A stretch of 21,565 nt of DNA. Source: a virus. The notes beneath the pieces are model-generated. The model made no database searches and was not told the origin of the DNA. It saw only the letters and a program-made list of their open reading frames with translations. A program made the position numbers and the translations under genes. Location of the stretch: positions 1-21,565 of IMG/VR virus record IMGVR_UViG_3300025646_000447. One strand, 5' to 3'. Numbering within the stretch: position 1 is the stretch's first letter; each line of letters opens with the position of its first letter. Below are positions 1 to 5,193 of the stretch, one piece after another.

Positions 1-303
1 AGCCAGCAGGAGCTAAAAGGCCCGACGATCACGATGGCAATGGCTAAGCGTGAAGGCTGGGCAACGAAATCGGGCAGCAAGTGGCAAACCATGCCCGAGC
101 TGATGATCCGCTACAGGGCCGCAGCGTTCTGGGGCAGGTTGTATGCGAGCGATCTGCTGCTGGGTATGCAAACCCAGGAAGAGGCGCTCGATATAGAGAC
201 CGTGAGCGTTGCTGAGGCGCCGGCCACCAGCGTGGCGGATCTGAACGCCAAGCTGCAGACTGAAACCCCAGCAGAGGTAGCGGATCAGGATGAACTCTTC
301 TGA
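1..303 (+). CDS. RecT-like single-strand annealing protein, C-terminal part (5' end outside window)
   Basis: The reading frame is open from the first base, so the gene begins upstream of the window. The visible part contains GPTITMAMAKREGW, then GSKWQTMPELMIRYRAA and FWGRLYASDLLLGM, which matches the conserved C-terminal block of phage RecT-family annealing proteins as I know them. Such proteins coat single-stranded DNA and anneal complementary strands in phage recombination and repair, usually with a partner exonuclease, which is not visible here. The last ~40 residues are Ala/Glu/Thr-rich and look disordered. The protein ends in DQDELF, an acidic tip closed by an aromatic residue, as in bacterial SSB. 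It overlaps the next gene by 14 nt. Family assignment is by motif memory, not by search. Confidence 0.75.
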   Translation, partial: SQQELKGPTITMAMAKREGWATKSGSKWQTMPELMIRYRAAAFWGRLYASDLLLGMQTQEEALDIETVSVAEAPATSVADLNAKLQTETPAEVADQDELF

Positions 304-475
304 CTACTTAACCGCGACGCAGTTAGCGCAGCGCTGGGGAGTGCACCCTGACACGCTGATGCGATGGCGCAAGGCGGGCAAGGGTCCGCCGTATTTCAGA
401 ACGCCCGGTTTCGTGCTCTACCCCCTGGCCGAGGTGGAGCAATACGAAAAGGCCAACACCATCACCCACGATTGA
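290..475 (+). CDS. Small helix-turn-helix protein, excisionase/AlpA-like
   Basis: This 61-aa protein is essentially one winged helix-turn-helix of the MerR/excisionase type. ATQLAQRWGVHPDTLMRWRKAG forms the helix-turn-helix; GPPYFRTPGFVLYPLAEVEQY is the wing and following helix, with the usual Pro and Tyr before a final helix. Proteins of this shape act as excisionases (directing an integrase) or as small transcription factors. The ATG lies inside the end of the RecT-like gene (14-nt overlap), so the two are probably translated together. No integrase is visible in the window, so a role in excision cannot be shown. A regulator of the early operon is equally possible. Confidence 0.7.
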   Translation: MNSSDYLTATQLAQRWGVHPDTLMRWRKAGKGPPYFRTPGFVLYPLAEVEQYEKANTITHD

Positions 476-477
476 TC

Positions 478-807
478 ATGAGTTTCAAGCTGAACTTAAG
501 CATCTTCAAAAGTACAAAGCCCGATAGCAAGATCGACTTTTCGGGCATGTTGAACGTTAAGGTTGAAGAGCTAGATGCGTTCTGCGCATTTGTACTTAGC
601 CAAACGCCTGACCAGTACGGCAGTGTGCAGGTGCCCGTAAGCGGTTGGAAGAAGACCAGCAGCAAGGGGTTGGCGTATGTAAGCGCTGTGGCGCAACCGC
701 CGCGTGATTGGGTGCCACCTGCTGCCGGTGCCACTGCTGCAGCGCAGAGCCTGGCCGCGGCCACTGATGGCGTGGTGGCTGAGGTGGCTGAGGATTCGTT
801 CTTCTAG
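478..807 (+). CDS. 109-aa protein with SSB-like acidic C-terminal tip, unknown function
   Basis: The start chosen is the ATG two bases after the stop of the helix-turn-helix gene. An in-frame ATG at 364 would overlap that gene by over 100 nt and add a basic, unlikely N-terminus. Residues ~1-80 alternate hydrophobic and polar residues as in a small beta-rich fold (SFKLNLSIFK, YGSVQVPVSGW, GLAYVSAVA). Residues ~80-103 are an Ala/Pro-rich linker, and the protein ends in AEVAEDSFF. A compact domain, flexible linker and acidic aromatic tip is the layout of a single-stranded DNA-binding protein, and its place next to a RecT-like protein fits. I do not recognise a specific family, so the SSB role is inference. 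Confidence 0.6.
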   Translation: MSFKLNLSIFKSTKPDSKIDFSGMLNVKVEELDAFCAFVLSQTPDQYGSVQVPVSGWKKTSSKGLAYVSAVAQPPRDWVPPAAGATAAAQSLAAATDGVVAEVAEDSFF

Positions 808-1007
808 CGTCCCATCAGCTCACACTCAAGCCGTGCGATTTCGTTCACGGCTTGCTGCAGCAGCTGCTGCTGATAGCAGACCTGTTTAAGGAGCGCCGCG
901 GCCATAGCGCCCGCATCCTCGCTGTATAGCAGGGTGCGGGCTTGTTTTTCGATCTCGAACTGCTGCTCTGGCGATAGCTGGACAGCCATCCACTCACCGA
1001 AGTTCAT
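804..1007 (-). CDS. 67-aa helical protein, possibly NblA-like (phycobilisome degradation adaptor)
   Basis: This is the only minus-strand gene among the first dozen. Its 3' end overlaps the preceding plus gene by 4 nt and its start faces the zinc-ribbon gene across a 41-nt gap. Residues 10-17 read LSPEQQFE; a second helix has ALLKQ and YQQQLLQQAV. Known NblA proteins are ~55-60 aa, start with L(S/T)xEQxF and have a second helix of the form ...ELYRQxMxxENLxKxLL, so spacing and length agree. NblA tags phycobilisomes for proteolysis, and cyanophage copies are known. Similarity is short and low-complexity; this could instead be another small coiled-coil cyanobacterial family. No clear Shine-Dalgarno; ATG at 989 (residue 7) is an alternative start. 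Confidence 0.5.
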   Translation of the reverse strand: MNFGEWMAVQLSPEQQFEIEKQARTLLYSEDAGAMAAALLKQVCYQQQLLQQAVNEIARLECELMGR

Positions 1008-1048
1008 GGTGCCATAGTGGTGGTGTACAGACGCACGTTAGCGAAGCT

Positions 1049-1276
1049 GTGAACTGCCCCCAGTGTGGTTGCAATCAGATCCGCGCCATTTCAGTCAACA
1101 GCAAGCGGCCGGACAATGTGACCAGGCAGCGGCGCTGCACCGGCTGCGCGCATGTTTGGTACACGGTGGAGCTGCCTGTGAGTGTGGCGGTGATTGGGTG
1201 GTCGCGTGAGAGCGGTGGCTCCAAGCCGGTGCTGCGGGTTCCGGTGCAACTGGCAGTCGGTAGCGATGCGGTGTAA
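1049..1276 (+). CDS. Zinc-ribbon protein (NrdR/Ogr-like N-terminal finger)
   Basis: This 75-aa protein starts at a GTG. Cys3, Cys6, Cys30 and Cys33 (CPQCG and CTGC) form a CxxC-(23)-CxxC zinc ribbon, with basic residues between the pairs (RPDNVTRQRR) and HVWYTVELPV after the second pair. The layout recalls the N-terminal finger of NrdR (CPxC...R.C..C..RFTTYE) and of P2 Ogr-type activators, but there is no ATP-cone domain, so this is not NrdR itself. It probably binds nucleic acid. Residues ~45-75 are Val/Ser/Gly-rich without clear structure. It is followed directly by the main early promoter. No good ribosome binding site is visible. Confidence 0.65.
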   Translation: MNCPQCGCNQIRAISVNSKRPDNVTRQRRCTGCAHVWYTVELPVSVAVIGWSRESGGSKPVLRVPVQLAVGSDAV

Positions 1277-1296
1277 CGGATTGCAACACGCAATGG

Positions 1297-1325
1297 TTGA
1301 CGGTGCCCTACGGGCGGGGTATAAT
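1297..1325 (+). promoter_or_regulatory. Sigma70-type early promoter
   Basis: TTGACG at 1297-1302 and TATAAT at 1320-1325 are separated by exactly 17 bases, close to the consensus. The spacer carries a small inverted repeat (GCCC at 1305-1308, GGGC at 1312-1315), a possible operator. Transcription would start near 1332 and give a ~130-nt leader before the first gene at 1462. The leader has one weak inverted repeat (ACGAG/CTCGT near 1332-1353) and no clear Shine-Dalgarno. ACGGATTG upstream (1276-1283) and GCGGGGTATA at the -10 recur at the 4365-4395 promoter. Confidence 0.8.
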
Positions 1326-1461
1326 GGCCACACGAGGGGAGCGGTCCACTCGTAAAACTCAACCGCCGCGGAACGGATCACACGACGCGACACCACGAGA
1401 TCAACACGGCCCGACTAAGCCCGCACCGCCGGTTGGCCCGGCACACCTATCCACCCACACC

Positions 1462-1617
1462 ATGAAACAGGCACTCAAAAGCGACTGGGGGCCGATTCTC
1501 TACCTATGGACTGCTCAGCTCGCCGAATCCCTAGTGGCCGTGTACGTCGCCGGACTGATGTTCGGCGCATGGCTGCATCGCCTCAACGACCGCATCGCAA
1601 GGATGGTCGCATTATGA
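1462..1617 (+). CDS. 51-aa single-pass membrane protein
   Basis: This is the first gene behind the 1297-1325 promoter. The ATG at 1462 is chosen because in-frame starts further upstream (1297, 1324) lie in the promoter itself and would not be on its transcript. The protein has one hydrophobic stretch (LYLWTAQLAESLVAVYVAGL, residues ~13-32, continuing to ~38) followed by a positively charged tail (HRLNDRIARM), suggesting a cytoplasmic C-terminus. I recognise no family. It overlaps the next gene by 4 nt (ATGA), so the two are probably translationally coupled. Confidence 0.6.
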   Translation: MKQALKSDWGPILYLWTAQLAESLVAVYVAGLMFGAWLHRLNDRIARMVAL

Positions 1618-1742
1618 ACCGCATCAACAACGCCATCTGTTTTCTGATCGTGGCGGCTGTGTTCGCCATGATCGGCATCGAATCCGGCGCGCATCATGCG
1701 CCCACCCATTCCGGCACGCAGCAGGTGGTGCGTCATGACTGA
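1614..1742 (+). CDS. 42-aa membrane peptide
   Basis: The ATG overlaps the stop of the preceding gene (ATGA). A hydrophobic segment (ICFLIVAAVFAMIGI, residues ~8-22) is followed by a hydrophilic His/Thr-rich tail (GAHHAPTHSGTQQ). It is probably inserted in the membrane with a short exposed tail. Together with the previous 51-aa protein it forms a pair of small membrane proteins at the head of the early operon. No family recognised. It was accepted because it fills the gap between two coupled genes with stop/start overlaps at both ends. Confidence 0.5.
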   Translation: MNRINNAICFLIVAAVFAMIGIESGAHHAPTHSGTQQVVRHD

Positions 1743-1908
1743 ACGCCGATATTACTTCCAGATCCCGAGCGCAAACGTGATTGATTGCGTCATGGCTTGC
1801 AGCCTTGCCGACGCGAAAGAACAAGCGTTTAAGGAATACGGCCACAAGTGGCCAGACCTTGAATGGATCAACGCCGAAACCGTTACCGAGTCGATCATCC
1901 ATGGCTGA
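1735..1908 (+). CDS. 57-aa hypothetical protein
   Basis: The start overlaps the previous gene by 8 nt and the end overlaps the next by 8 nt. The sequence begins MTERRYYFQIPSANVIDCVM, continues with a helix (SLADAKEQAFKEYGHKW) and ends in an acidic segment (PDLEWINAETVTES). The pattern, a beta-hairpin, then a helix, then a strand, suggests a small folded alpha/beta domain. No family recognised. No signal peptide or membrane segment. Confidence 0.55.
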   Translation: MTERRYYFQIPSANVIDCVMACSLADAKEQAFKEYGHKWPDLEWINAETVTESIIHG

Positions 1909-2137
1909 GGTGCAAGGCGCGCTCCTGCAATGGCGCACTGATGAGACTGAGCTAGGCAACTATGGCGAAGGCGTCAGCCGCCCCCGCCACAATGCCCGCG
2001 TGAAGGATTTCACGGTGCTGGTGCGGTTTCCGCAGACCACGCCAATCAAGTGGTACACGCGCGCCGAATCAAAGCGCGCTGCTGCCAAATATGCTCGCAA
2101 CCGCTGGCCGCACGCTGTAGCTGTGGAGGTGCTGTGA
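1901..2137 (+). CDS. 78-aa hypothetical protein, basic
   Basis: The start at 1901 is chosen over an upstream in-frame ATG (1781) that would lie wholly inside the previous gene. The C-terminal half has strand-helix-strand character (VKDFTVLVRFPQ, AESKRAAAKYARNRWP, AVAVEVL), with many Arg/Lys. The helix with the aromatic RWP followed by a final strand resembles the preceding 57-aa protein (strand, AKEQAFKEYGHKWP, strand), so the two may be distant relatives. No family recognised. The stop overlaps the next GTG start (GTGA). Confidence 0.55.
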   Translation: MAEVQGALLQWRTDETELGNYGEGVSRPRHNARVKDFTVLVRFPQTTPIKWYTRAESKRAAAKYARNRWPHAVAVEVL

Positions 2138-2331
2138 ACGATATCCGCAAGCGGCTAGAACAGCTGCTGACCGATTCCGGCGCCTACCGTCAAGGCCAGC
2201 AAGATGAACGCGAGCGCCTCCAGAAGCTGATTGATCTACGCATTGATCAGCTTTATGGCCTGACCGGCTTGCGCAACCGCCAGCAGCTTTGCGAAGAATT
2301 GCTGCAACTCCGCCAAACGCTTGAACCATGA
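2134..2331 (+). CDS. 65-aa helical hypothetical protein
   Basis: It starts at GTG (2134), which overlaps the previous stop. A good Shine-Dalgarno, GGAGG, lies 5-6 nt upstream and decides this start over ATG 2050. The protein is almost entirely alpha-helical and charged (IRKRLEQLLTD, DERERLQKLIDLRIDQL, RQQLCEELLQLRQTLE) with heptad-like Leu spacing, so it is likely a coiled coil or helical hairpin. No family recognised. The stop overlaps the next ATG (ATGA). Confidence 0.6.
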   Translation: MNDIRKRLEQLLTDSGAYRQGQQDERERLQKLIDLRIDQLYGLTGLRNRQQLCEELLQLRQTLEP

Positions 2332-2594
2332 AGGAACACCAGCTCGATCAGCAACGCGCCGAAATGATGGAAGCGCTGTATGAACGCAGCGGCCGCACTT
2401 GCAGCACCTACACCGGACTGTGGGAGGAGTTTTGCCGCGACATAGCCGCCAATTTCCGCGACACGGATTACCCAGAGATGCTGGCCCGTGTGGTGCGTGC
2501 AATGGATGCCACTGAATCAGTGATGACGCAAAAGCAGGCGCAGCAGGCCATTGAGGTGTGCCGCCAGCAGCTGCTGGGGGATAAGTGGCGCTGA
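2328..2594 (+). CDS. 88-aa hypothetical protein
   Basis: The start overlaps the preceding stop (ATGA). The protein is mostly helical, with an aromatic central part (YTGLWEEFCRDIAANF, residues ~29-44) and a Gln-rich C-terminal helix (TQKQAQQAIEVCRQQLLG). It carries three Cys spaced too widely for a zinc site. No recognised family. It is embedded in the tight early operon between two coupled genes, which supports it being translated. Confidence 0.6.
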   Translation: MKEHQLDQQRAEMMEALYERSGRTCSTYTGLWEEFCRDIAANFRDTDYPEMLARVVRAMDATESVMTQKQAQQAIEVCRQQLLGDKWR

Positions 2595-2788
2595 TGCCAG
2601 AAGGCCGCCGGTTTAAGGCTGGTGAGCACAATTACGCCGCGATCCTGACGCCAGAGCTGGTGCGCAAACTGCGCCAGCTGCAGCGTGAGGGATGGAGCTA
2701 TCGCCAACTTGCAGCAGAGTTTGATGTTGACGAGAAACACGCATGGCGCATCTGCAAACGCATCGCTTGGGGATGGCTTGATGACTGA
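2594..2788 (+). CDS. Small helix-turn-helix protein
   Basis: The ATG at 2594 overlaps the previous stop (TGATG). A GTG at 2585 with GGGGG four bases upstream is an alternative start adding three residues. LTPELVRKLRQLQREGWSYR followed by QLAAEFDVDEKHAWRICKRI is a classical helix-turn-helix of the homeodomain-like type (GWSYRQLAAEF as the first helix and turn, KHAWRICKRI as recognition helix). Such short proteins are seen in phages as regulators or as the DNA-recognition part of HNH nucleases, but no nuclease motif is present here. It could repress or activate the early promoters. It overlaps the next gene by 8 nt. Confidence 0.65.
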   Translation: MPEGRRFKAGEHNYAAILTPELVRKLRQLQREGWSYRQLAAEFDVDEKHAWRICKRIAWGWLDD

Positions 2789-3002
2789 CGCGATCAACCC
2801 GGCCCACTACCGCCGCGGGCCGGTGGAAGCTATCGACGTGATTGAAGCTGCCGTCACTGACGCCCCGCATATGGTCCCGGCTTACCTGCAGGGCCAGGCG
2901 CTGAAATATCTGCTGCGGATGTGGTGCAAGGGCAACGCCTTGGAAGATGCCCGCAAATGCCGCTGGTATTTGGACCGCCTTATAGCCAAACTGGAGGGAT
3001 GA
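2781..3002 (+). CDS. DUF3310-family protein (SaV-like)
   Basis: The ATG at 2781 is chosen over upstream ATG 2685, which lies inside the previous gene. The signature INPAHYRRG, then VEAIDVIEAA, then LQGQALKYLLRMWCKGNALED and CRWYLDRLI matches the DUF3310 pattern (NPxHY..GxIExIDxI, then a helix with NALKYLLRxxxKG..EDLxKAxWYL). DUF3310 proteins are widespread in tailed phages and often sit near nucleotide metabolism or replication genes; their function is not established. The 73-aa length is typical of the minimal domain. Confidence 0.8.
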   Translation: MTDAINPAHYRRGPVEAIDVIEAAVTDAPHMVPAYLQGQALKYLLRMWCKGNALEDARKCRWYLDRLIAKLEG

Positions 3003-3232
3003 TGCCCTACCTGCCAGGTCTATCCATGCTTGAGCGCTGGGCGATTGGCATCCTTGTGCGCAGTCGCCGCACGGGGCTGGTGGTAGTGAAGCCATACGGC
3101 CGCGGCGAGATGATCGTTGCAGCAGACCAGACTGATCCAGTTGCGGCTTATGTCACCAATGGCCCGGATGAACCGGCCAGCATGACGCTAGAGCGAATCT
3201 TCCATCAGCCGGCCTACGGCGAGGGAGAATGA
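3002..3232 (+). CDS. 76-aa hypothetical protein
   Basis: Two adjacent ATGs exist at 2999 and 3002, with GGAGGG at 2993-2998 directly before; 3002 has the better spacing. The middle is beta-rich (ILVRSRRTGLVVVKPYGRGEMIVAA), suggesting a small barrel or SH3-like fold, followed by an acidic, Pro-containing part (GPDEPASMTLERIFHQ). No family recognised. The stop overlaps the next ATG (ATGA). Confidence 0.55.
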   Translation: MPYLPGLSMLERWAIGILVRSRRTGLVVVKPYGRGEMIVAADQTDPVAAYVTNGPDEPASMTLERIFHQPAYGEGE

Positions 3233-3576
3233 TCAGCCTGCACGCTGGCCGCCTGCTGCTGGTGTGCAGTCGCGCTGATCGGAATTGGCACGCGCGCGTG
3301 GTGCTTGGCCCCAAGCCTGAGCACCAGCTGGACATGGATACGGGCACGGTGCACTTGCAGACGGCGCTGATCAAAGCGCAGCAGATTTACCAGGCTGCGC
3401 GCAATCGCATACGGCCCGTTGGCGGCCCGCTGATGTGCTGGGATTGTCACCACTGGGATATGCGGCAGCAGCGCTGCGGGCTGGAGTTGCCAGAATCAAA
3501 ACGTAGCGGCGGGCGTTATGCGTCCAGGTGTGAGATGTATGTTCGGCACGGAAGTCATCAGCCGCACGGATCGTGA
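3229..3576 (+). CDS. 115-aa protein with C-terminal four-Cys putative zinc site
   Basis: The start overlaps the previous stop, with GAGGGAGA immediately upstream as ribosome binding site. Residues 1-60 form strands and one helix (LIKAQQIYQAARNRI). Residues 70-101 carry Cys70, Cys73, Cys83 and Cys101 (CWDCHHW, QQRCGL, ASRCEMY), probably one zinc ion. Small phage proteins with a CWDC...C..GxPE...C pattern are familiar to me from cyanophages, without known function. The two halves may be separate domains. The 3' end overlaps the next gene by 38 nt. Confidence 0.6.
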   Translation: MISLHAGRLLLVCSRADRNWHARVVLGPKPEHQLDMDTGTVHLQTALIKAQQIYQAARNRIRPVGGPLMCWDCHHWDMRQQRCGLELPESKRSGGRYASRCEMYVRHGSHQPHGS

Positions 3577-3718
3577 TAGCGGCTATATCGAGACGTTGAT
3601 GCCGGTACGCGGTGAGGTGTACTACCGCAGTTGCGTCGGTGGCACCTGCCGCTACAGCTCGGACCTATGGCAAGCAGAGATGTACCTAGATCAGCTGCTG
3701 GGCCAGAGCTTCAGTTGA
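3539..3718 (+). CDS. 59-aa hypothetical protein
   Basis: The start ATG 3539 is preferred over ATG 3518 because the extra residues simply mirror the overlapping gene and no better ribosome binding site is gained. The protein has MFGTEVISRTD, a central GEVYYRSCVGGTCRYSSD and a C-terminal helix (LWQAEMYLDQLL). Two Cys are six residues apart (CVGGTC). It is the last gene of the 1462-3718 operon and is followed by a GC-rich hairpin. No family recognised. Confidence 0.55.
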   Translation: MFGTEVISRTDRDSGYIETLMPVRGEVYYRSCVGGTCRYSSDLWQAEMYLDQLLGQSFS

Positions 3719-3759
3719 TTGGTTGGCCGGTAGCCAGGGCTCACGCACCACTGGCCTCA

Positions 3760-3778
3760 CCGCAGCCGGCCGCTGCGG
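3760..3778 (+). terminator. GC-rich hairpin after the early operon (possible terminator)
   Basis: CCGCAGC (3760-3766) and GCTGCGG (3772-3778) form a perfect 7-bp stem with a 5-nt loop, 41 nt after the stop of the last early gene and before the convergent HNH gene. There is no U-tract on either strand, so it may be factor-dependent, or a processing or 3'-end stabilising hairpin. The flanking 3719-3813 stretch shows no gene. Confidence 0.4.
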
Positions 3779-3813
3779 ACTGTTGAGACGTTGAAGAAAC
3801 ATCTCGCCCAAGA

Positions 3814-4119
3814 TTATGGCTCAGCTTGTAGCCACTGCGCGATGGCCCATTCGCCTAGTGCTGACCAGAACGGCTGAGCGCGATACCAGTCCACCCAAGG
3901 CTTGTGGCCCTTGCTGCAGTTGCAGCCCATACAGCAGGCGACCAGGTTACTGGGGATTGTGGCGCCACCATGCGCCTTTGGGATGACGTGATCAATGGTG
4001 GGGCTGCGGCCTAGATCTGAGCCGCAGTATGCACACTGATAGTTCCAAGTCAGCAAGATCTGATCACGGGCGGATCGCCGCGTGACCAGTCTGGTCTCAT
4101 CAATCCGGTGGCGATCCAC
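3814..4119 (-). CDS. HNH endonuclease
   Basis: This 101-aa protein carries a complete HNH nuclease core: CAYCG (Cys29, Cys32), TIDHVIPKAHGG (Asp43-His44, His50), NLVACCMGCNCSKGHK (Asn58, Cys63, Cys66, His72). The four Cys bind a structural zinc and His44/Asn58/His72 are the nicking site expected for the family. HNH proteins of this size act as homing endonucleases or as packaging-associated nickases next to terminase; no terminase is in view. It lies on the minus strand, opposite to its neighbours, converging on the early operon. Its start is 20 nt inside the end of the upstream 61-aa gene, so the two form a small unit. Confidence 0.85.
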   Translation of the reverse strand: MDRHRIDETRLVTRRSARDQILLTWNYQCAYCGSDLGRSPTIDHVIPKAHGGATIPSNLVACCMGCNCSKGHKPWVDWYRAQPFWSALGEWAIAQWLQAEP

Positions 4120-4285
4120 AGAGATCCATTGGGATGGGCACCGCGTTCACCTCGATGTCGATGATGTCCTCATCGGATCGGATGAACTCAGCCATATGGC
4201 TGTAGATATCGCCCGGCAGATCGTCTGCGGACGTGTTGGATCGTATGAACAGCTTGGCGTTGATCTCCAGGAAGTAGCCCTGCAT
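4100..4285 (-). CDS. 61-aa acidic hypothetical protein upstream of HNH gene
   Basis: The ATG at 4285 is chosen; the frame is open to 4570 but the extra residues would read through the opposite-strand promoter and gene. The sequence MQGYFLEINAKLFIRSNT, then DDIYSHMAEFIRSDEDII and DIEVNAVPIP gives strand-helix-strand and is strongly acidic in the second half. It overlaps the HNH gene by 20 nt and is likely co-transcribed and coupled to it. No family recognised. The upstream region has short nested inverted repeats (GCGGT/ACCGC at 4312-4325 and GTCGC/GCGAC at 4315-4328), a possible operator between divergent genes. Confidence 0.5.
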   Translation of the reverse strand: MQGYFLEINAKLFIRSNTSADDLPGDIYSHMAEFIRSDEDIIDIEVNAVPIPMDLCGSPPD

Positions 4286-4364
4286 GACCGTGCGCCGCTT
4301 GGCATACGGTAGCGGTCGCCACCGCGACAGGCCCTGTGACGGATTGTGAACGGGTCCCCCTCGG

Positions 4365-4395
4365 TTGGCAGAGTGCACCGTCTGCGGGGTATAGT
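4365..4395 (+). promoter_or_regulatory. Second early promoter, related to the 1297-1325 promoter
   Basis: TTGGCA (4365-4370) and TATAGT (4390-4395) are 19 bases apart, longer than ideal. The -10 is embedded in GCGGGGTATA, identical over ten bases to the 1297-1325 promoter, and ACGGATTG recurs upstream at 4339-4346. The transcript would start near 4402, leaving a leader of about 20 nt before the ATG at 4421 and no Shine-Dalgarno. Confidence 0.65.
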
Positions 4396-4420
4396 TTGCA
4401 CATCGACAGCCAACACTCCG

Positions 4421-4603
4421 ATGACTCTCCAGCAAGTCCGCCAACTTCAAGCCGCCGAACGCGCTGCCAAAGATGCTTTTTATGCAGCCGCTGGCGCACC
4501 CGGTTCCAAGATGACCGCTAAGCAGATCAAACTTCAGGCCGCCATGATTGAGACCACCAAAGCTCGCCAAGCAGCAATGACCGCTTACGCCGCGAATTTC
4601 TGA
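4421..4603 (+). CDS. 60-aa alanine-rich helical protein
   Basis: It lies about 20 nt behind the predicted transcription start; the upstream in-frame ATG at 4346 precedes the promoter and is rejected. The protein is almost wholly helical: TLQQVRQLQAAERAAKDAFYAAAG, then TAKQIKLQAAMIETTKARQAAMTAYA. This suggests a helical hairpin. The turn PGSKMTAKQ separates two amphipathic helices rich in Ala, Lys and Gln. No family recognised. The stop overlaps the start of the methyltransferase-like gene (TGATG). Confidence 0.55.
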   Translation: MTLQQVRQLQAAERAAKDAFYAAAGAPGSKMTAKQIKLQAAMIETTKARQAAMTAYAANF

Positions 4604-5193
4604 TGCGAGTGCTGGTCGCTTGTGAGTACAGCGGCCGCGTCCGTGATGCTTTTCGCCATCACGGTCATGACGCTTGGAGTTGTGACCTGTTACCCACAGA
4701 AGTGCCCGGCCCGCACTTCATGGCTCCGGTTGAGCACGTCTTGAATCTGGGCTGGGATCTGATGGTGGCGCACCCGCCCTGTACGCACCTAGCCGTATCG
4801 GGCTCGCGTCATTTTCACCGCAAGCAACGCGAGCAGGCCGAAGCTCTCAACTTTGTGCGGCTGCTGATGTCTGCACCAATTCCTCGTTGGTGCATCGAGA
4901 ACCCGGTGAGCGTGATCAGCTCAGCAATCAGGCCACCGGATCAGATCATTCAGCCTTGGCAATACGGCCACGGTGAAGTCAAGGCCACCTGCCTCTGGCT
5001 CAACAACCTGCCCAAGCTCCGCCCCACTGAATGCGTGGACGGCCGTGAGGCACGGGTGCATCGGATGCCGCCAAGGCCTGATCGCTGGAAAGAGCGCTCA
5101 CGCACCTATCAAGGGATTGCCAATGCCATGGGAGACCAATGGGGATCCAAGCAACTTCCGCCTACTGTTCAGCAAAAATCGCTATTTGCATGA
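4603..5193 (+). CDS. Short C5-cytosine methyltransferase-like protein
   Basis: At 196 aa it is much shorter than a full C5-methyltransferase (usually >300 aa) and has no room for a normal target-recognition domain. The N-terminus MRVLVACEYSGRVRDAFRHHGHDAWSCDLL replaces the usual FxGxGG motif I with an EYSG variant followed by the expected acidic residue. HPPCTHL (Cys60) matches the catalytic PPC loop and CIENPVS matches the ENP motif. The C-terminal part has PWQYGHGEVKATCLWL and RSRTYQGIANAMG. The family is common in phages and generally annotated as a DNA cytosine methyltransferase; activity is unproven. It may modify phage DNA or act on nucleotides. Coupled by TGATG and ATGA overlaps to both neighbours. 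Confidence 0.75.
   Translation: MRVLVACEYSGRVRDAFRHHGHDAWSCDLLPTEVPGPHFMAPVEHVLNLGWDLMVAHPPCTHLAVSGSRHFHRKQREQAEALNFVRLLMSAPIPRWCIENPVSVISSAIRPPDQIIQPWQYGHGEVKATCLWLNNLPKLRPTECVDGREARVHRMPPRPDRWKERSRTYQGIANAMGDQWGSKQLPPTVQQKSLFA

Noticed and set aside
1297-1461. N-terminal extension of the 51-aa membrane protein to ATG 1297 or 1324
   Set aside because: Both ATGs lie within the promoter elements and could not be on its transcript; the extra residues are Arg/Pro-rich with no fold.
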